Positions 54,112 to 62,433 of a DNA stretch of 64,000 bases are shown here, piece by piece. Numbering within the stretch: position 1 is the stretch's first letter; each line of letters begins with the position of its first letter. The notes beneath the pieces are model-generated. The model was not told the origin of the DNA, did no database searches, and worked only from the letters and a program-made list of their open reading frames with translations. A program made the translations under genes and the position numbers. The stretch comes from a virus: positions 1 through 64,000 of IMG/VR virus record IMGVR_UViG_3300025872_004375; one strand, 5' to 3'.

Positions 54112-54927
54112 CTATTGGGCCATCTGGTAAAATAACTCAAAGTTTCTGTGAACAGTGTTGACGTTGACTAAAACGAGAAAATCACTTACTCTTTCCTTGA
54201 GCAGATATCCGAGAGCTATCTGGTCGTTCCCAAGAAGATCATTCGGTAGCATTTTGCACGTTAGCACTTCATCAATCATCTTATGAAGTTTCTTTGCTCC
54301 ATCACGATCGGTACCGAACAAGCCTCCCATAACATAAGAACGATTGTCGTTGAAGTATTCGGTTGGAAGTCTTTCTGCAGAGAACAGATCAGAGTATGGG
54401 TAGACATAGGCTTGAATCAAAGACTTTCCCGGATGTTTGCTGATCTCATTCATGAACTGATTGCCTGGGAAATCTTTGCTGGAGCCAAAGTCAAAGTCTC
54501 CAACCAACCGAGAGAAGCCTGCGTCCATCCACACAAAGTAATCAGTGTCAAAATAGTTTTGCTCTGCAGCGTTGTTCAACCACGGGAACTTTGAAAACTG
54601 GATTATCGAATAGAGGCTGGTCTTGCACTCGATTCGATGTGGATCCTTAACTTTAGCTTGATACTCAGCTTTGTTAAGAAGCTCATCCATCTTTGGCTTG
54701 AGATGAAAGTATGGAACTTCATCGAGTCTTTGGTTGATGATTTTAGTTTCTCTGCCTTCTGGTCTGTTCTCGAGTATGAAAGAGTTTAGCGACTCCTCAC
54801 AATAAATGACCATGGAACAACTGAGCTTGAGAGTCTTGGAGAACCACTCGTAGTACTCTTCCATCCCTCTACCGTCGAACTCCTTACGACCGATGTCGAA
54901 GAGAGCAGTCACAACTGTCGCTTTCAT
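54112..54927 (-). CDS. HtrL/YibB-type glycosyltransferase
   Basis: The protein has 271 aa from the ATG at 54927, which directly follows the stop of the gene upstream. The N-terminus MKATVVTALFDIGRKEFDGR fits the HtrL/YibB (WlaTC-like) family. Other family-like parts are VWMDAGFSRL (DxG-type acidic patch), SYVMGGLFGTDR and LGNDQIALGYLLKE. These enzymes occur in lipopolysaccharide and capsule clusters, mostly uncharacterised. No membrane segment is seen, so it should be cytoplasmic. Confidence 0.78.
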   Translation of the reverse strand: MKATVVTALFDIGRKEFDGRGMEEYYEWFSKTLKLSCSMVIYCEESLNSFILENRPEGRETKIINQRLDEVPYFHLKPKMDELLNKAEYQAKVKDPHRIECKTSLYSIIQFSKFPWLNNAAEQNYFDTDYFVWMDAGFSRLVGDFDFGSSKDFPGNQFMNEISKHPGKSLIQAYVYPYSDLFSAERLPTEYFNDNRSYVMGGLFGTDRDGAKKLHKMIDEVLTCKMLPNDLLGNDQIALGYLLKERVSDFLVLVNVNTVHRNFELFYQMAQ

Positions 54928-55887
54928 TTACTCTCCATGTCTGCTCATTATCTGTAGCACTTTTGGCACGTACACATCAGAAACTATGTGAGACCAGTCG
55001 AAGTTCTTTGCGTAATCTCTTATCTGCTCTCTCATCTTCACAGATGCGTTTCTATTTTCTATAATCGCGCTCTCTACGAGACGTTTGTCGTCGATGTCTT
55101 TTTCTGGTATTACGCTGATAAAAGGCAGACTAGTGTCAAGATTTGCAGATGCGTATTCGGATATCACGATCCCAAGACCCGCTGATAACGCCTCTAGACA
55201 AACGAGAGGGTGAGCTTCTCCGTCGCTCAACAGGACCAGGTTCGCAAAATCTGTAAGACCTTCATAGATTTGAGACTTCTTCCACTCCCCAAGATAGTCG
55301 GGAGAAGAAACATCGAATTTTGGGTCTACGCAATTTCCAACGAACTTTAGACCAGAGACTCCTTGAAATTGTGACTGCCTCTTCCTCGGGTCTATCTTCG
55401 CAAGATAGACAGATTCATTGGGTTTGTTGCACTTCTCTGTGAAGTGAAATAGATCAGTCCTGACTCCGTTAGGTATCACATGTAGCTTCTCTTGTGGAAT
55501 GTTCGCCTTCTTGTAAACTTCTGCGATTCCTGAGCTGAGACAGAACACGTCAATGTTCGCATTGACAAAGCCCCAAAAGATGTTTCTATAGCTTGGGTCC
55601 CACCTGTTTGGTTGTTCTAGATAGCCATAGTGGCTTGTGACCGCTACTTTCTTACAATGAAAGTACTGAGACAGAAACACGAACTCATCATATTGAATGT
55701 GTACGAAGTCAGGTTGCAGACTGTTCACTATGCCTACGATTAGATTCGGGTCTCTTGTGTTGACTATCTCTACACGATGACCAAGACTTTCTAGCGTTTT
55801 TCGATAGTCCTCGATGAGAATCTCAACAGCTCCCCAGCCTTGAGGGGGTATTGACATTGCTCCAGGACCGACTATGCAAATCTTCAT
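54928..55887 (-). CDS. GT4-like glycosyltransferase
   Basis: The 319-aa protein has the GT4 start MKICIVGPGAMSIPPQGWGA followed by VEILIEDYRKTLESLGHRVE. The inter-domain LHVIPNGVRTDLFHF motif and the donor block VLLSDGEAHPLVCLEALSAG follow. It is rather short for GT4 (usually 350-400 aa), so the C-terminal domain may be trimmed. Its ATG at 55887 overlaps the GT6 gene stop as ATGA. Specificity unknown. Confidence 0.85.
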   Translation of the reverse strand: MKICIVGPGAMSIPPQGWGAVEILIEDYRKTLESLGHRVEIVNTRDPNLIVGIVNSLQPDFVHIQYDEFVFLSQYFHCKKVAVTSHYGYLEQPNRWDPSYRNIFWGFVNANIDVFCLSSGIAEVYKKANIPQEKLHVIPNGVRTDLFHFTEKCNKPNESVYLAKIDPRKRQSQFQGVSGLKFVGNCVDPKFDVSSPDYLGEWKKSQIYEGLTDFANLVLLSDGEAHPLVCLEALSAGLGIVISEYASANLDTSLPFISVIPEKDIDDKRLVESAIIENRNASVKMREQIRDYAKNFDWSHIVSDVYVPKVLQIMSRHGE

Positions 55888-56600
55888 CTAACACCTGCGA
55901 ATCTTGGAAACTCTTTCATATCTTTGTCAAGGTGAACGAACTTCGTCGGAAAGTTGTTCCTTACGTGTTCATATCCGTGTTGTGGTTGCGCAAACCCAGG
56001 GTGTAAGGTCTTTACAGAACTCTTTCTTTGTAAGAAGTATTTGTTCATGTGAGACTCATCGTGCCAAACAGCTACGATACCTTTCTCATAGTCTTCATCA
56101 ACTTTTGCCTCGAGCTCCTCTACCATCTTCACAAATTCAGTAGACTTACCGCCCCAAAGACAGCCTTGCCAGTAGTTGCTAAGATCGTAGTATCCGTCGA
56201 AGATGTTTGCTAGAGATCTGGTGTCAGTTTCGAATGTCCCGATCTTACCAATGAACCCTGGGTGTTGCACTCCGACGAGCTCATCAAGAACTTCTTCTCC
56301 AACTTCGTCGATACACCATAAGTCTGCGTCGACGAAAAAGACGTAATCGAAATCAAGCAATCTATCTCTTGCTTGATTAATGAACTTGAAGCGATGTAGA
56401 GTGATGAAGGGCCATTTTGCGTGTTCAATTTGATGAAGAGAGACTCTTTCTCTCTTGAATGTCGAATCAGAAACATCATCAGTGAACACAACATAGTTCT
56501 TCTCGAACTTTCGCAAGAAGTTCTTCTCTATTCCTTCGTAGAAGCCATCGAAGAACTTTCGATATCCTGCTGTGCCGATGAAAATTATGCCAACGTTCAC
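55884..56600 (-). CDS. GT6 glycosyltransferase (ABO/alpha-1,3-galactosyltransferase family)
   Basis: The 238-aa retaining GT-A enzyme resembles vertebrate ABO transferases and bacterial relatives that put Gal or GalNAc alpha-1,3 on galactose. A metal-binding DxD is present in FFVDADLWCIDEVGEE. DELVGVQHPGFIGKIG and the donor loop YWQGCLWGG follow. The catalytic stretch IVAVWHDESHMNKYF carries the conserved Glu and is nearly identical to ABO enzymes. FVHLDKDMKEFPRFAG is close to the end. Many bacterial GT6 have NxN instead of DxD; this one keeps DxD. The GTG at 56600 gives a 4-nt GTGA overlap with the GT11 gene; a GTG four codons earlier (56612) is an alternative start. Confidence 0.9.
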   Translation of the reverse strand: MNVGIIFIGTAGYRKFFDGFYEGIEKNFLRKFEKNYVVFTDDVSDSTFKRERVSLHQIEHAKWPFITLHRFKFINQARDRLLDFDYVFFVDADLWCIDEVGEEVLDELVGVQHPGFIGKIGTFETDTRSLANIFDGYYDLSNYWQGCLWGGKSTEFVKMVEELEAKVDEDYEKGIVAVWHDESHMNKYFLQRKSSVKTLHPGFAQPQHGYEHVRNNFPTKFVHLDKDMKEFPRFAGVR

Positions 56601-57358
56601 AATCTCACCCACCCAGGCTCATAAATAGTCTCCCAGGTCTTGGGACCTTTCTCCCCAAACCATTGATTCGGAGAGATTACGGCTTTGCTTCCCGAGAGCC
56701 AAGCTCCCCACCAGCTGAATGATGAGTTTGCGATCACGTGGATCGGACACATTGACATCATGCAAAGCGAAACTTCTTGTGAAGAGTCATCGACAGCAAT
56801 TTGTTCTGGCAGATTCTCTTTGCACCACTTCGGATCATCGCTAAAAGCCAGAATTCTTGCGTTTGGTATGTTCTGAAGAACGACACTAATCGCGCTATTA
56901 TAGTAGTCTGAGTTGAGATTCTTATGATAACTCGAAAGGCTAAGATAGTCTCCCCTGCGTATGTGTAGGCTGCAGATTGGGCTTCCGTCCATGGATGAAA
57001 GCCTTTCTCTTGCAACTTCAACGGTTTCTTTCTTGAAGGAGAAAATCTTTCTCAAATGGTCTTGTACGTGATTGAAGTATCTCCCAGACTGGAAGTAACC
57101 ATAGAGATCAGTCTCATCTGGTACGAGAAACACGCTAGGGTCAAACTCAAAAACTCTCTCTTGATATTGGGTGAGATTTTGAGTTGTGTCTCTGTCAGAG
57201 ACCTGTACTCCTTCCATCTCAAAAACTTTAGTGAGATCTTGTTCAGTTGGCAAGCAAACCTTGTAGCCTCTGGCGAAACCAACAGAGTAGAGAGTGGCAA
57301 ATTGGAACATCTGGTTCCCAAGTCGCCCATTCTTACCGATACTTTGCGAAGTCAGCAT
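56597..57358 (-). CDS. Alpha-1,2-fucosyltransferase, GT11
   Basis: The 253-aa inverting enzyme transfers fucose from GDP-fucose to the 2-OH of galactose. The GT11 motifs are clear: GRLGNQMFQFATLYSVG at the N-terminus, the donor motif SLHIRRGDYLSLSSYH, and the third motif ANSSFSWWGAWLSGS. Size and layout are typical of bacterial GT11. The donor would come from Gmd and Fcl in this same cassette. The next enzyme, GT6, uses a Fuc-alpha-1,2-Gal acceptor in the best-known examples, and the two genes overlap as GTGA. Confidence 0.93.
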   Translation of the reverse strand: MLTSQSIGKNGRLGNQMFQFATLYSVGFARGYKVCLPTEQDLTKVFEMEGVQVSDRDTTQNLTQYQERVFEFDPSVFLVPDETDLYGYFQSGRYFNHVQDHLRKIFSFKKETVEVARERLSSMDGSPICSLHIRRGDYLSLSSYHKNLNSDYYNSAISVVLQNIPNARILAFSDDPKWCKENLPEQIAVDDSSQEVSLCMMSMCPIHVIANSSFSWWGAWLSGSKAVISPNQWFGEKGPKTWETIYEPGWVRL

Positions 57359-58029
57359 GTAATACCATACACTCTAGCGTAGTGATGTGCAACAGCTCTT
57401 GGAACTCTTGAGTCATACTTCGGATTGTGAACGTGATGGTAGGTGATCAAGCTCTCTTGTAGATTGCCGAGTCTAGCGTGGGGTAACATTCTCATCCACA
57501 GATCCATGTCCTCGGCGAAAGGATAGAACTCCCAGTAAGAGCCTGATTTCTCGATCAAGGAACTTCTAAAAACGACAGACGGATGCCCAATAGGGTTTCG
57601 ACTGTTGAAGAGCCAAGAACAGCACTCTTCATGAGTTAGCGGGTAAGAAGTGGATGAAGTCCCACTAGACTCTGAGACTATCATTTGTGTACCGAGAACG
57701 TCAACTTCTCCTGTTTCTAAGACTTCTATCTGCTTTTTGAGTTTGTGTGGTAACCACTCATCGTCAGCATCTTGCCTCGCGATGTATTTGCCTTGTGAAA
57801 TTTTGATTCCTACGTTTAATGCAGGGACTATTCCTGGCTGAGATTCAACAACTTTCACTCTAGAGTCTTTGATAGACTTTGCAATTTCGAGAGTTGAATC
57901 TACGCTACCGTTTACGATGATGATGACTTCAATCTCTCGATAATCCTGCTTCACTACGCTGTCAACTGATCTCACAAGAGTCTCTGCAGAGTTTCTAGCA
58001 GGAATGATGACCGAGACGAGTGGATTCAT
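57352..58029 (-). CDS. GT2 glycosyltransferase
   Basis: The 225-aa GT-A enzyme begins NPLVSVIIPARNSAETLVRS (GT2 opening) and has VIIIVNGSVDSTLEIAKS, GKYIARQDADDEWLP with the DxD (here DADD), and the acceptor loop FAEDMDLWMRM with an ED motif. It lacks membrane helices, unlike processive GT2 enzymes. The start ATG at 58029 overlaps the previous stop as ATGA, and its end overlaps GT11 by 7 nt. It may add the sugar that GT11 then modifies. Confidence 0.9.
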   Translation of the reverse strand: MNPLVSVIIPARNSAETLVRSVDSVVKQDYREIEVIIIVNGSVDSTLEIAKSIKDSRVKVVESQPGIVPALNVGIKISQGKYIARQDADDEWLPHKLKKQIEVLETGEVDVLGTQMIVSESSGTSSTSYPLTHEECCSWLFNSRNPIGHPSVVFRSSLIEKSGSYWEFYPFAEDMDLWMRMLPHARLGNLQESLITYHHVHNPKYDSRVPRAVAHHYARVYGITC

Positions 58030-59948
58030 CTAGATCTCTCTCTCCAACCGACCATTGAAGCCGGCTGTTCTCTTCTAATCTTCACGCTGGGAGTGGGATT
58101 GTTGAAGTCAAGTCTCTTGTGGAAAATCCATCCTCCCATTTCACTTTCCATCTTCGCTGCAAGACTTCTGATTTCTTCTTCAGTAACTTCCGACCATGAC
58201 TTTTCGAAGAACATGTTATTCTCAGGAACGTCTTCTTGAGTTCTATTGTAGAGACTCATCCAGTGCTTTGACCAGTAATTTTTGTAAGTGTAGATCTTTC
58301 TCTCTATGTCATACCACGAGTAGTGATAAACTCCTGGCAGCTGCTCAGTGACAGCGTTAATCCACGATTCGTAATAAGCTAAAGCTTCTTCATTGCGCAA
58401 AAGCGCATGTTGTCTAGAGATCTCTCCTTCTCGAGACATAAAGGTCGCAAAGGGAACACTTTCTCCAGTGTCGCTGTAAATGTAATCGCAGCCATCAGAG
58501 CCAGAAGAATACATTGAGCCGTCAGCATCATAAGCTCTTTGGTCTAGTGGGACGCCATGAGTGATTCTTGGATTGTTGCGACTAAGCCTCCATTTCCATG
58601 GGTTGACGTCAACTCTTACTTTCCCTTCTCGACCCCAAAATTCGACAAGTGGTAATGCGATAATGTCAACTTCTCTTGGGAAGCTCTTAACAAGATTTCT
58701 AATCTTCGAGTAATCTTCTTCATGAACTACCTCGTCGATATCAACTTGCCAGCAGAAGTCACCCGTGCAACGCTCTCGAGCAATCGCTTTCTGCTGTCCG
58801 TCATAAAGAGCGAATCTCTTGTCGTCCCAGTCTCTCGCGTGTTGAAACGGCTTCAGACGAGGCTCAGACTCAGCGAGCTCCTGCAGCTTCTCCCAGGTTC
58901 CGTCCGTTGACCCACCGTCAACGACGATGACTTCATCACAGAACCCGAGAAGAGAGTTGATGCTCTCAATCCAGGGATACCTCTGCTCAATGCAGTTCCT
59001 CGTCTGCGTGTAACCGCTAATCTTCGGTTCCCACTCCATTGCGCTCCTGATGCCGTTCCAGAATGTTTCCCTGGCGGCGTAAAGGTAGGATTCAGTGTCG
59101 AGTGGATCGCTGGACGTGAACCACTCCTCATTTGCATGCTCGACGTTGTCATTGGTGTGAAGCTTGCAACCGAGCAGCTTAGCCTCGATGACCATTCGAG
59201 GGCAAGTGTCGCCGCCCTTTGGGAGGTAGACGAGACCCTCAGCAGTCGAAAGCTTCGTGAGGAAGTCTCCAGGAGAGACTCCGTGGACTATCTCGTAGTC
59301 ATGCCCCTGTGACTTGCACCACTCTACTGCGTCATCGACTCCCTTGATCCAGGACGTTGAGCCCAATACAATCCAGCCCTTTCTCTCAGCATTTGAGTTC
59401 TTCTCCCTGAGCTGCTTGAGAAGAACCCAGAAGTCCTCTTCGAAGACTGAGGACAGGACACTCTGTGGCACGTTCTCGAGAAATGGGAAGAGCTTCCAGT
59501 ATCTCTTCTGCTGTCTCTCAGACATCCACCAGAGAGACTTTGCTCCAAGGTAGAAAGTCGAGGCGAGCTTGCCCGCACTGTCGTTCTGACAGTCACAGGG
59601 CTTCTTCTCTGCTACCTCGTGCTTCTCAGGAGAACGGTACTTGCAGAACTTGTAGTCGTACTCGAGCACTGAGTACTTCATGTTAGCAACTATTGTTGGG
59701 ATGAGGTCTCTGTTCAACCCCGCCCAGTTCCCAAAGATCCAGAACTTGCTGTGACCCTCCTCAAGGTTCTGAAGAGAGACGTCCTTCGTGTGGAGTTTGA
59801 ATACCCTGAATGGTGATGACTTTATGAGAGCCTCAGTTGTGAGCTCCGCGCCACCCACCAGGTCCTCAGCAAAGAAGTCTGCGACGAACACAACATCGCA
59901 GACGCTCGGAACGTGCTTGTTTTGAATTTGAAATTGGCTACTGAACAT
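58026..59948 (-). CDS. Two-domain glycosyltransferase (GT4-like plus GT2)
   Basis: The protein has 640 aa from the ATG at 59948 (MFSSQFQIQNKHVPSVCDVV); a GTG at 59975 is an alternative, with no clear ribosome site for either. Residues about 20-320 resemble a GT-B enzyme (VFVADFFAEDLVGGAELTTE, GWIVLGSTSWIKGVDDAVEW and LVYLPKGGDTCPRMVIEAKL). From about 330 a GT2 domain of the WaaE type begins: SLLGFCDEVIVVDGGSTDGT, then CWQVDIDEVVHEEDY with the DxD. It is the first gene of the sugar cassette in transcription order, just after the double hairpin. Confidence 0.85.
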   Translation of the reverse strand: MFSSQFQIQNKHVPSVCDVVFVADFFAEDLVGGAELTTEALIKSSPFRVFKLHTKDVSLQNLEEGHSKFWIFGNWAGLNRDLIPTIVANMKYSVLEYDYKFCKYRSPEKHEVAEKKPCDCQNDSAGKLASTFYLGAKSLWWMSERQQKRYWKLFPFLENVPQSVLSSVFEEDFWVLLKQLREKNSNAERKGWIVLGSTSWIKGVDDAVEWCKSQGHDYEIVHGVSPGDFLTKLSTAEGLVYLPKGGDTCPRMVIEAKLLGCKLHTNDNVEHANEEWFTSSDPLDTESYLYAARETFWNGIRSAMEWEPKISGYTQTRNCIEQRYPWIESINSLLGFCDEVIVVDGGSTDGTWEKLQELAESEPRLKPFQHARDWDDKRFALYDGQQKAIARERCTGDFCWQVDIDEVVHEEDYSKIRNLVKSFPREVDIIALPLVEFWGREGKVRVDVNPWKWRLSRNNPRITHGVPLDQRAYDADGSMYSSGSDGCDYIYSDTGESVPFATFMSREGEISRQHALLRNEEALAYYESWINAVTEQLPGVYHYSWYDIERKIYTYKNYWSKHWMSLYNRTQEDVPENNMFFEKSWSEVTEEEIRSLAAKMESEMGGWIFHKRLDFNNPTPSVKIRREQPASMVGWRERSR

Positions 59949-59988
59949 GCAGAATAGTTGTCTTCTGCGCGTCACCAGTAAACAGAAG

Positions 59989-60031
59989 AAGACTCCACCT
60001 CAGGGCTTGAACAACCGAAAGGCGGAGTCTT
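59989..60031 (-). terminator. Stem-loop between the fibre genes and the sugar cassette (putative terminator)
   Basis: On the minus strand a 12-bp stem AAGACTCCGCCT / AGGTGGAGTCTT (one G-U pair) encloses a 19-nt loop, followed by CTTCTGTTTAC. The tail is only moderately U-rich, so it may be a weak or factor-independent terminator or an RNA-processing site. It lies in the 128-nt gap between the fibre genes and the first sugar gene. Confidence 0.5.
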
Positions 60032-60040
60032 AATAATTGT

Positions 60041-60066
60041 TCAGTTCTTCTTCAGTAGAGAACTGA
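60041..60066 (-). terminator. Second stem-loop just after the fibre gene stop
   Basis: On the minus strand TCAGTTCT / AGAACTGA (8 bp) with a 10-nt loop is followed by ACAATTATT. It starts 11 nt after the stop of the fibre-like gene and precedes the larger stem-loop. Two hairpins in series in the widest gap of the window suggest a transcript 3' end or processing region. Confidence 0.4.
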
Positions 60067-60076
60067 TACTCAATCT

Positions 60077-62386
60077 CTAAGACTGCTCATCCAGCTCAGG
60101 GACTCTCTCAAGGAGGAACTTATACCGCTTCCCAGTCTTGTTGAACCTGATCGAGAGGAAGTCTGGCTCTTCTATCAGAGTGTAGTCTCCCCTCTCATTT
60201 CTGAGATGAAGATCGCCGGTGTAGATGTTAGCCCAGCGAGCAGTTGAGCTTCCAAGGTCCAGCGTTCTGTCACCGCTCGGTAGTATCGTTGTGCTCACCT
60301 TCGCATTTGCGAACGATACTTGATCAGTGTTGATGTCATTTCCGAATGTGGTGTTTCCATTGACGACGAGACTGCTGTTGACAGTGGTGGTTCCAGACGC
60401 GTTTCCAATTGTCAGAGTTGTTGCAGCTCCAGCAAAGTTCACAGTCGTAGCGACAGTATTGAAGACGCTCTGCGTTGTCTGGTTACCGACTAATGTCCCA
60501 CCCTGAATCGTTGTTGTTCCGCCATTTGCTCCGATTATGACTGATGAACCGCTCAGCGTGAGTTCCTGTGCAACCGATGTGTCTCCTGCTGCGATCCTGA
60601 GTCCAGCACCTGCGCCAATTGTACCGCTTACTACACCGATGGGCACACCATGTCTCTCGAGCTGGAAACCATTGTTTCCAGCATTCAACCGTATGAGCGC
60701 ACCGCTGATGACCAGGTTCTTGTTGCTAACAGCGCCGAACACCGCTGGGTTGCCAGCTCCGCCATCTTTGAAGTTGATGTACGAGAAGCCGTTGACTTGG
60801 AAGTCAACAATACCTCCGGTATTGGGGTTGAGCTCGATTGTGCTGCCCTTGGACGTGAGCTTTGATCCATCCGAAGAAGTTACGAAAGCTGTCGGTCCAC
60901 CAAGCTCAAGCTTACCAGCCCTAAACGCCTGATAATCAACAACATTTATCGCGGCACCCACAGCGGCCGCTGTGGGTGTTGTATCAGTTCTCGCAACCGT
61001 GAAGCCATCCGCGCTCTCATCCCAGAACATTGCAACGCTGTTCTCTCCGACGAGACCTCCTATGAAACCTCTATCGCTCAACGAGCCTGCAACCGAACCA
61101 GAAGCAAAGCCCAGGCCTATCACTGGGTCCTGGATCTCCATCACTGTGGAGTCGATCGTTGTCGTTGTTCCGCTGATGTAGAGGTCACCCTTGACAATCA
61201 GATTCTTGTTGACAGTCAGGTCATTGTTGACAGTTGTAGTTCCTGTGGCTGCACCGATATTGACAGTTGTTGCGGCACCTGCAACGCTGAGAGTCGTGAC
61301 AGTCGTATTGAGAAGGTCAAAAGACGTTTGAGTGGAGGTGATCTTGTTTGTACCAGCGCCCGACGTGCCATTGACTGCGAGGCTTCCTGCCACCGTTGTC
61401 GTGTCAGAAACAGCATTTCCAAGTGTGGTGTTACCGTCAACTGTAAGATCATTGTTGATCGACGTTGTACCGGTGGCAGCTCCAATCTCAAGCGTAGTTG
61501 CAGCACCGGCAAAATTGACCGTGGTTGCAGACGTATTGACGAGATTGAAAGTGGTAGATGTCGTTGTTAGATCGCCGCCGTTGACTGCAAGATCATTCGA
61601 AGCTGAAACCACACCGACGAGAGTTGAAGTCCCACCCACAGTGAGGTTCGCACCGGCCTGCAGGTCACTGGAACCACTGATCACTCCGCCGTTGCTAATA
61701 GAAGCGATAACCCCCGATGCAGTCTTGATGCTGAAGGACCCAGAGGTTATTACATTGCCACCGAATAAGGTGGCATTTGACCCAGCAGTGCCGACACCTG
61801 CATTTGAACCAGAGAAGTAGAAGACGACGTCCGTGCCCTTGTCACTCGCAGCAGTGATGGTCTCGCCAGTCCTTGCGCCCGTGAATGCAACAGTTCCTGA
61901 GTTGTAGATGACTCCCGCTGCCGTCTCAGTGAAGAAGTTCGAGCCACCACCACCACCAGTCGAAGCAATCGTAACTGCACCGTTAGAGCCCGTTGTGATC
62001 GTAACGTTGGTACCTGCAATGAGGTAGCTTGTTCCGTCTGCGAGCTTCGTGAGCGAACCGGTGAGACCAGCTGTCGTCGTCATTGCGCCGGATACGACGA
62101 GTCCGTTCCTTGCAATGACTTGATCACCAATGTAGAGCGGTGATCCACCGAACAGTGTGCCGCTGATTACGACGTCACCGCCGAACACCGTTGTTCCTCT
62201 AACTGTGTAATCAGGGCTTGCAGCCGGAGAACCCGGAGAACGAGCCGCTATGTTACCTGAGACAAAGAATACTGCGTCTACGCCAGGCAGCGAAGGATAA
62301 GTGGCATTGGGCCTGTTGGCAACAATGACCGATCCTGTGATTGCAACTATCGAGTTTGACCCCGATACGCTTCCAACTAACGCCAT
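60077..62386 (-). CDS. Fibre-like virion protein with internal repeats
   Basis: The 769-aa protein starts at the ATG at 62386 behind AAGGAG. The N-terminal 200 residues have repeats of an FFVSGN...TVFGGDVVISGTLFGG type. Three repeats of a 40-residue unit follow, with cores VNFAGAATTLEIGAATGTTS, SVAGAATTVNIGAATGTTT and VNFAGAATTLTIGNASGTTT. The C-terminal 60 residues (RWANIYTGDLHLRNERGDY, ending GKRYKFLLERV) are a domain shared with the next gene product. The beta-helix-like repeats suggest a trimeric tail fibre or spike. No enzymatic motif is seen. Confidence 0.8.
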   Translation of the reverse strand: MALVGSVSGSNSIVAITGSVIVANRPNATYPSLPGVDAVFFVSGNIAARSPGSPAASPDYTVRGTTVFGGDVVISGTLFGGSPLYIGDQVIARNGLVVSGAMTTTAGLTGSLTKLADGTSYLIAGTNVTITTGSNGAVTIASTGGGGGSNFFTETAAGVIYNSGTVAFTGARTGETITAASDKGTDVVFYFSGSNAGVGTAGSNATLFGGNVITSGSFSIKTASGVIASISNGGVISGSSDLQAGANLTVGGTSTLVGVVSASNDLAVNGGDLTTTSTTFNLVNTSATTVNFAGAATTLEIGAATGTTSINNDLTVDGNTTLGNAVSDTTTVAGSLAVNGTSGAGTNKITSTQTSFDLLNTTVTTLSVAGAATTVNIGAATGTTTVNNDLTVNKNLIVKGDLYISGTTTTIDSTVMEIQDPVIGLGFASGSVAGSLSDRGFIGGLVGENSVAMFWDESADGFTVARTDTTPTAAAVGAAINVVDYQAFRAGKLELGGPTAFVTSSDGSKLTSKGSTIELNPNTGGIVDFQVNGFSYINFKDGGAGNPAVFGAVSNKNLVISGALIRLNAGNNGFQLERHGVPIGVVSGTIGAGAGLRIAAGDTSVAQELTLSGSSVIIGANGGTTTIQGGTLVGNQTTQSVFNTVATTVNFAGAATTLTIGNASGTTTVNSSLVVNGNTTFGNDINTDQVSFANAKVSTTILPSGDRTLDLGSSTARWANIYTGDLHLRNERGDYTLIEEPDFLSIRFNKTGKRYKFLLERVPELDEQS

Positions 62387-62415
62387 GTGATCTCTCCTTT
62401 ACGAGTTTCAATGAT

Positions 62416-62423
62416 TATGTATA
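62416..62423 (-). promoter_or_regulatory. Candidate T4-late-type promoter element TATACATA
   Basis: On the minus strand the 47-nt gap before the fibre-like gene contains GTATACATAATC. The octamer TATACATA is one base from the T4 late consensus TATAAATA. Its end is 29 nt from the ATG at 62386, leaving a leader of about 20 nt that contains AAGGAG. The spacing is what a late promoter would need. An identical octamer lies before the scaffold-like gene. Confidence 0.45.
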
Positions 62424-62433
62424 CGACTGCGAT

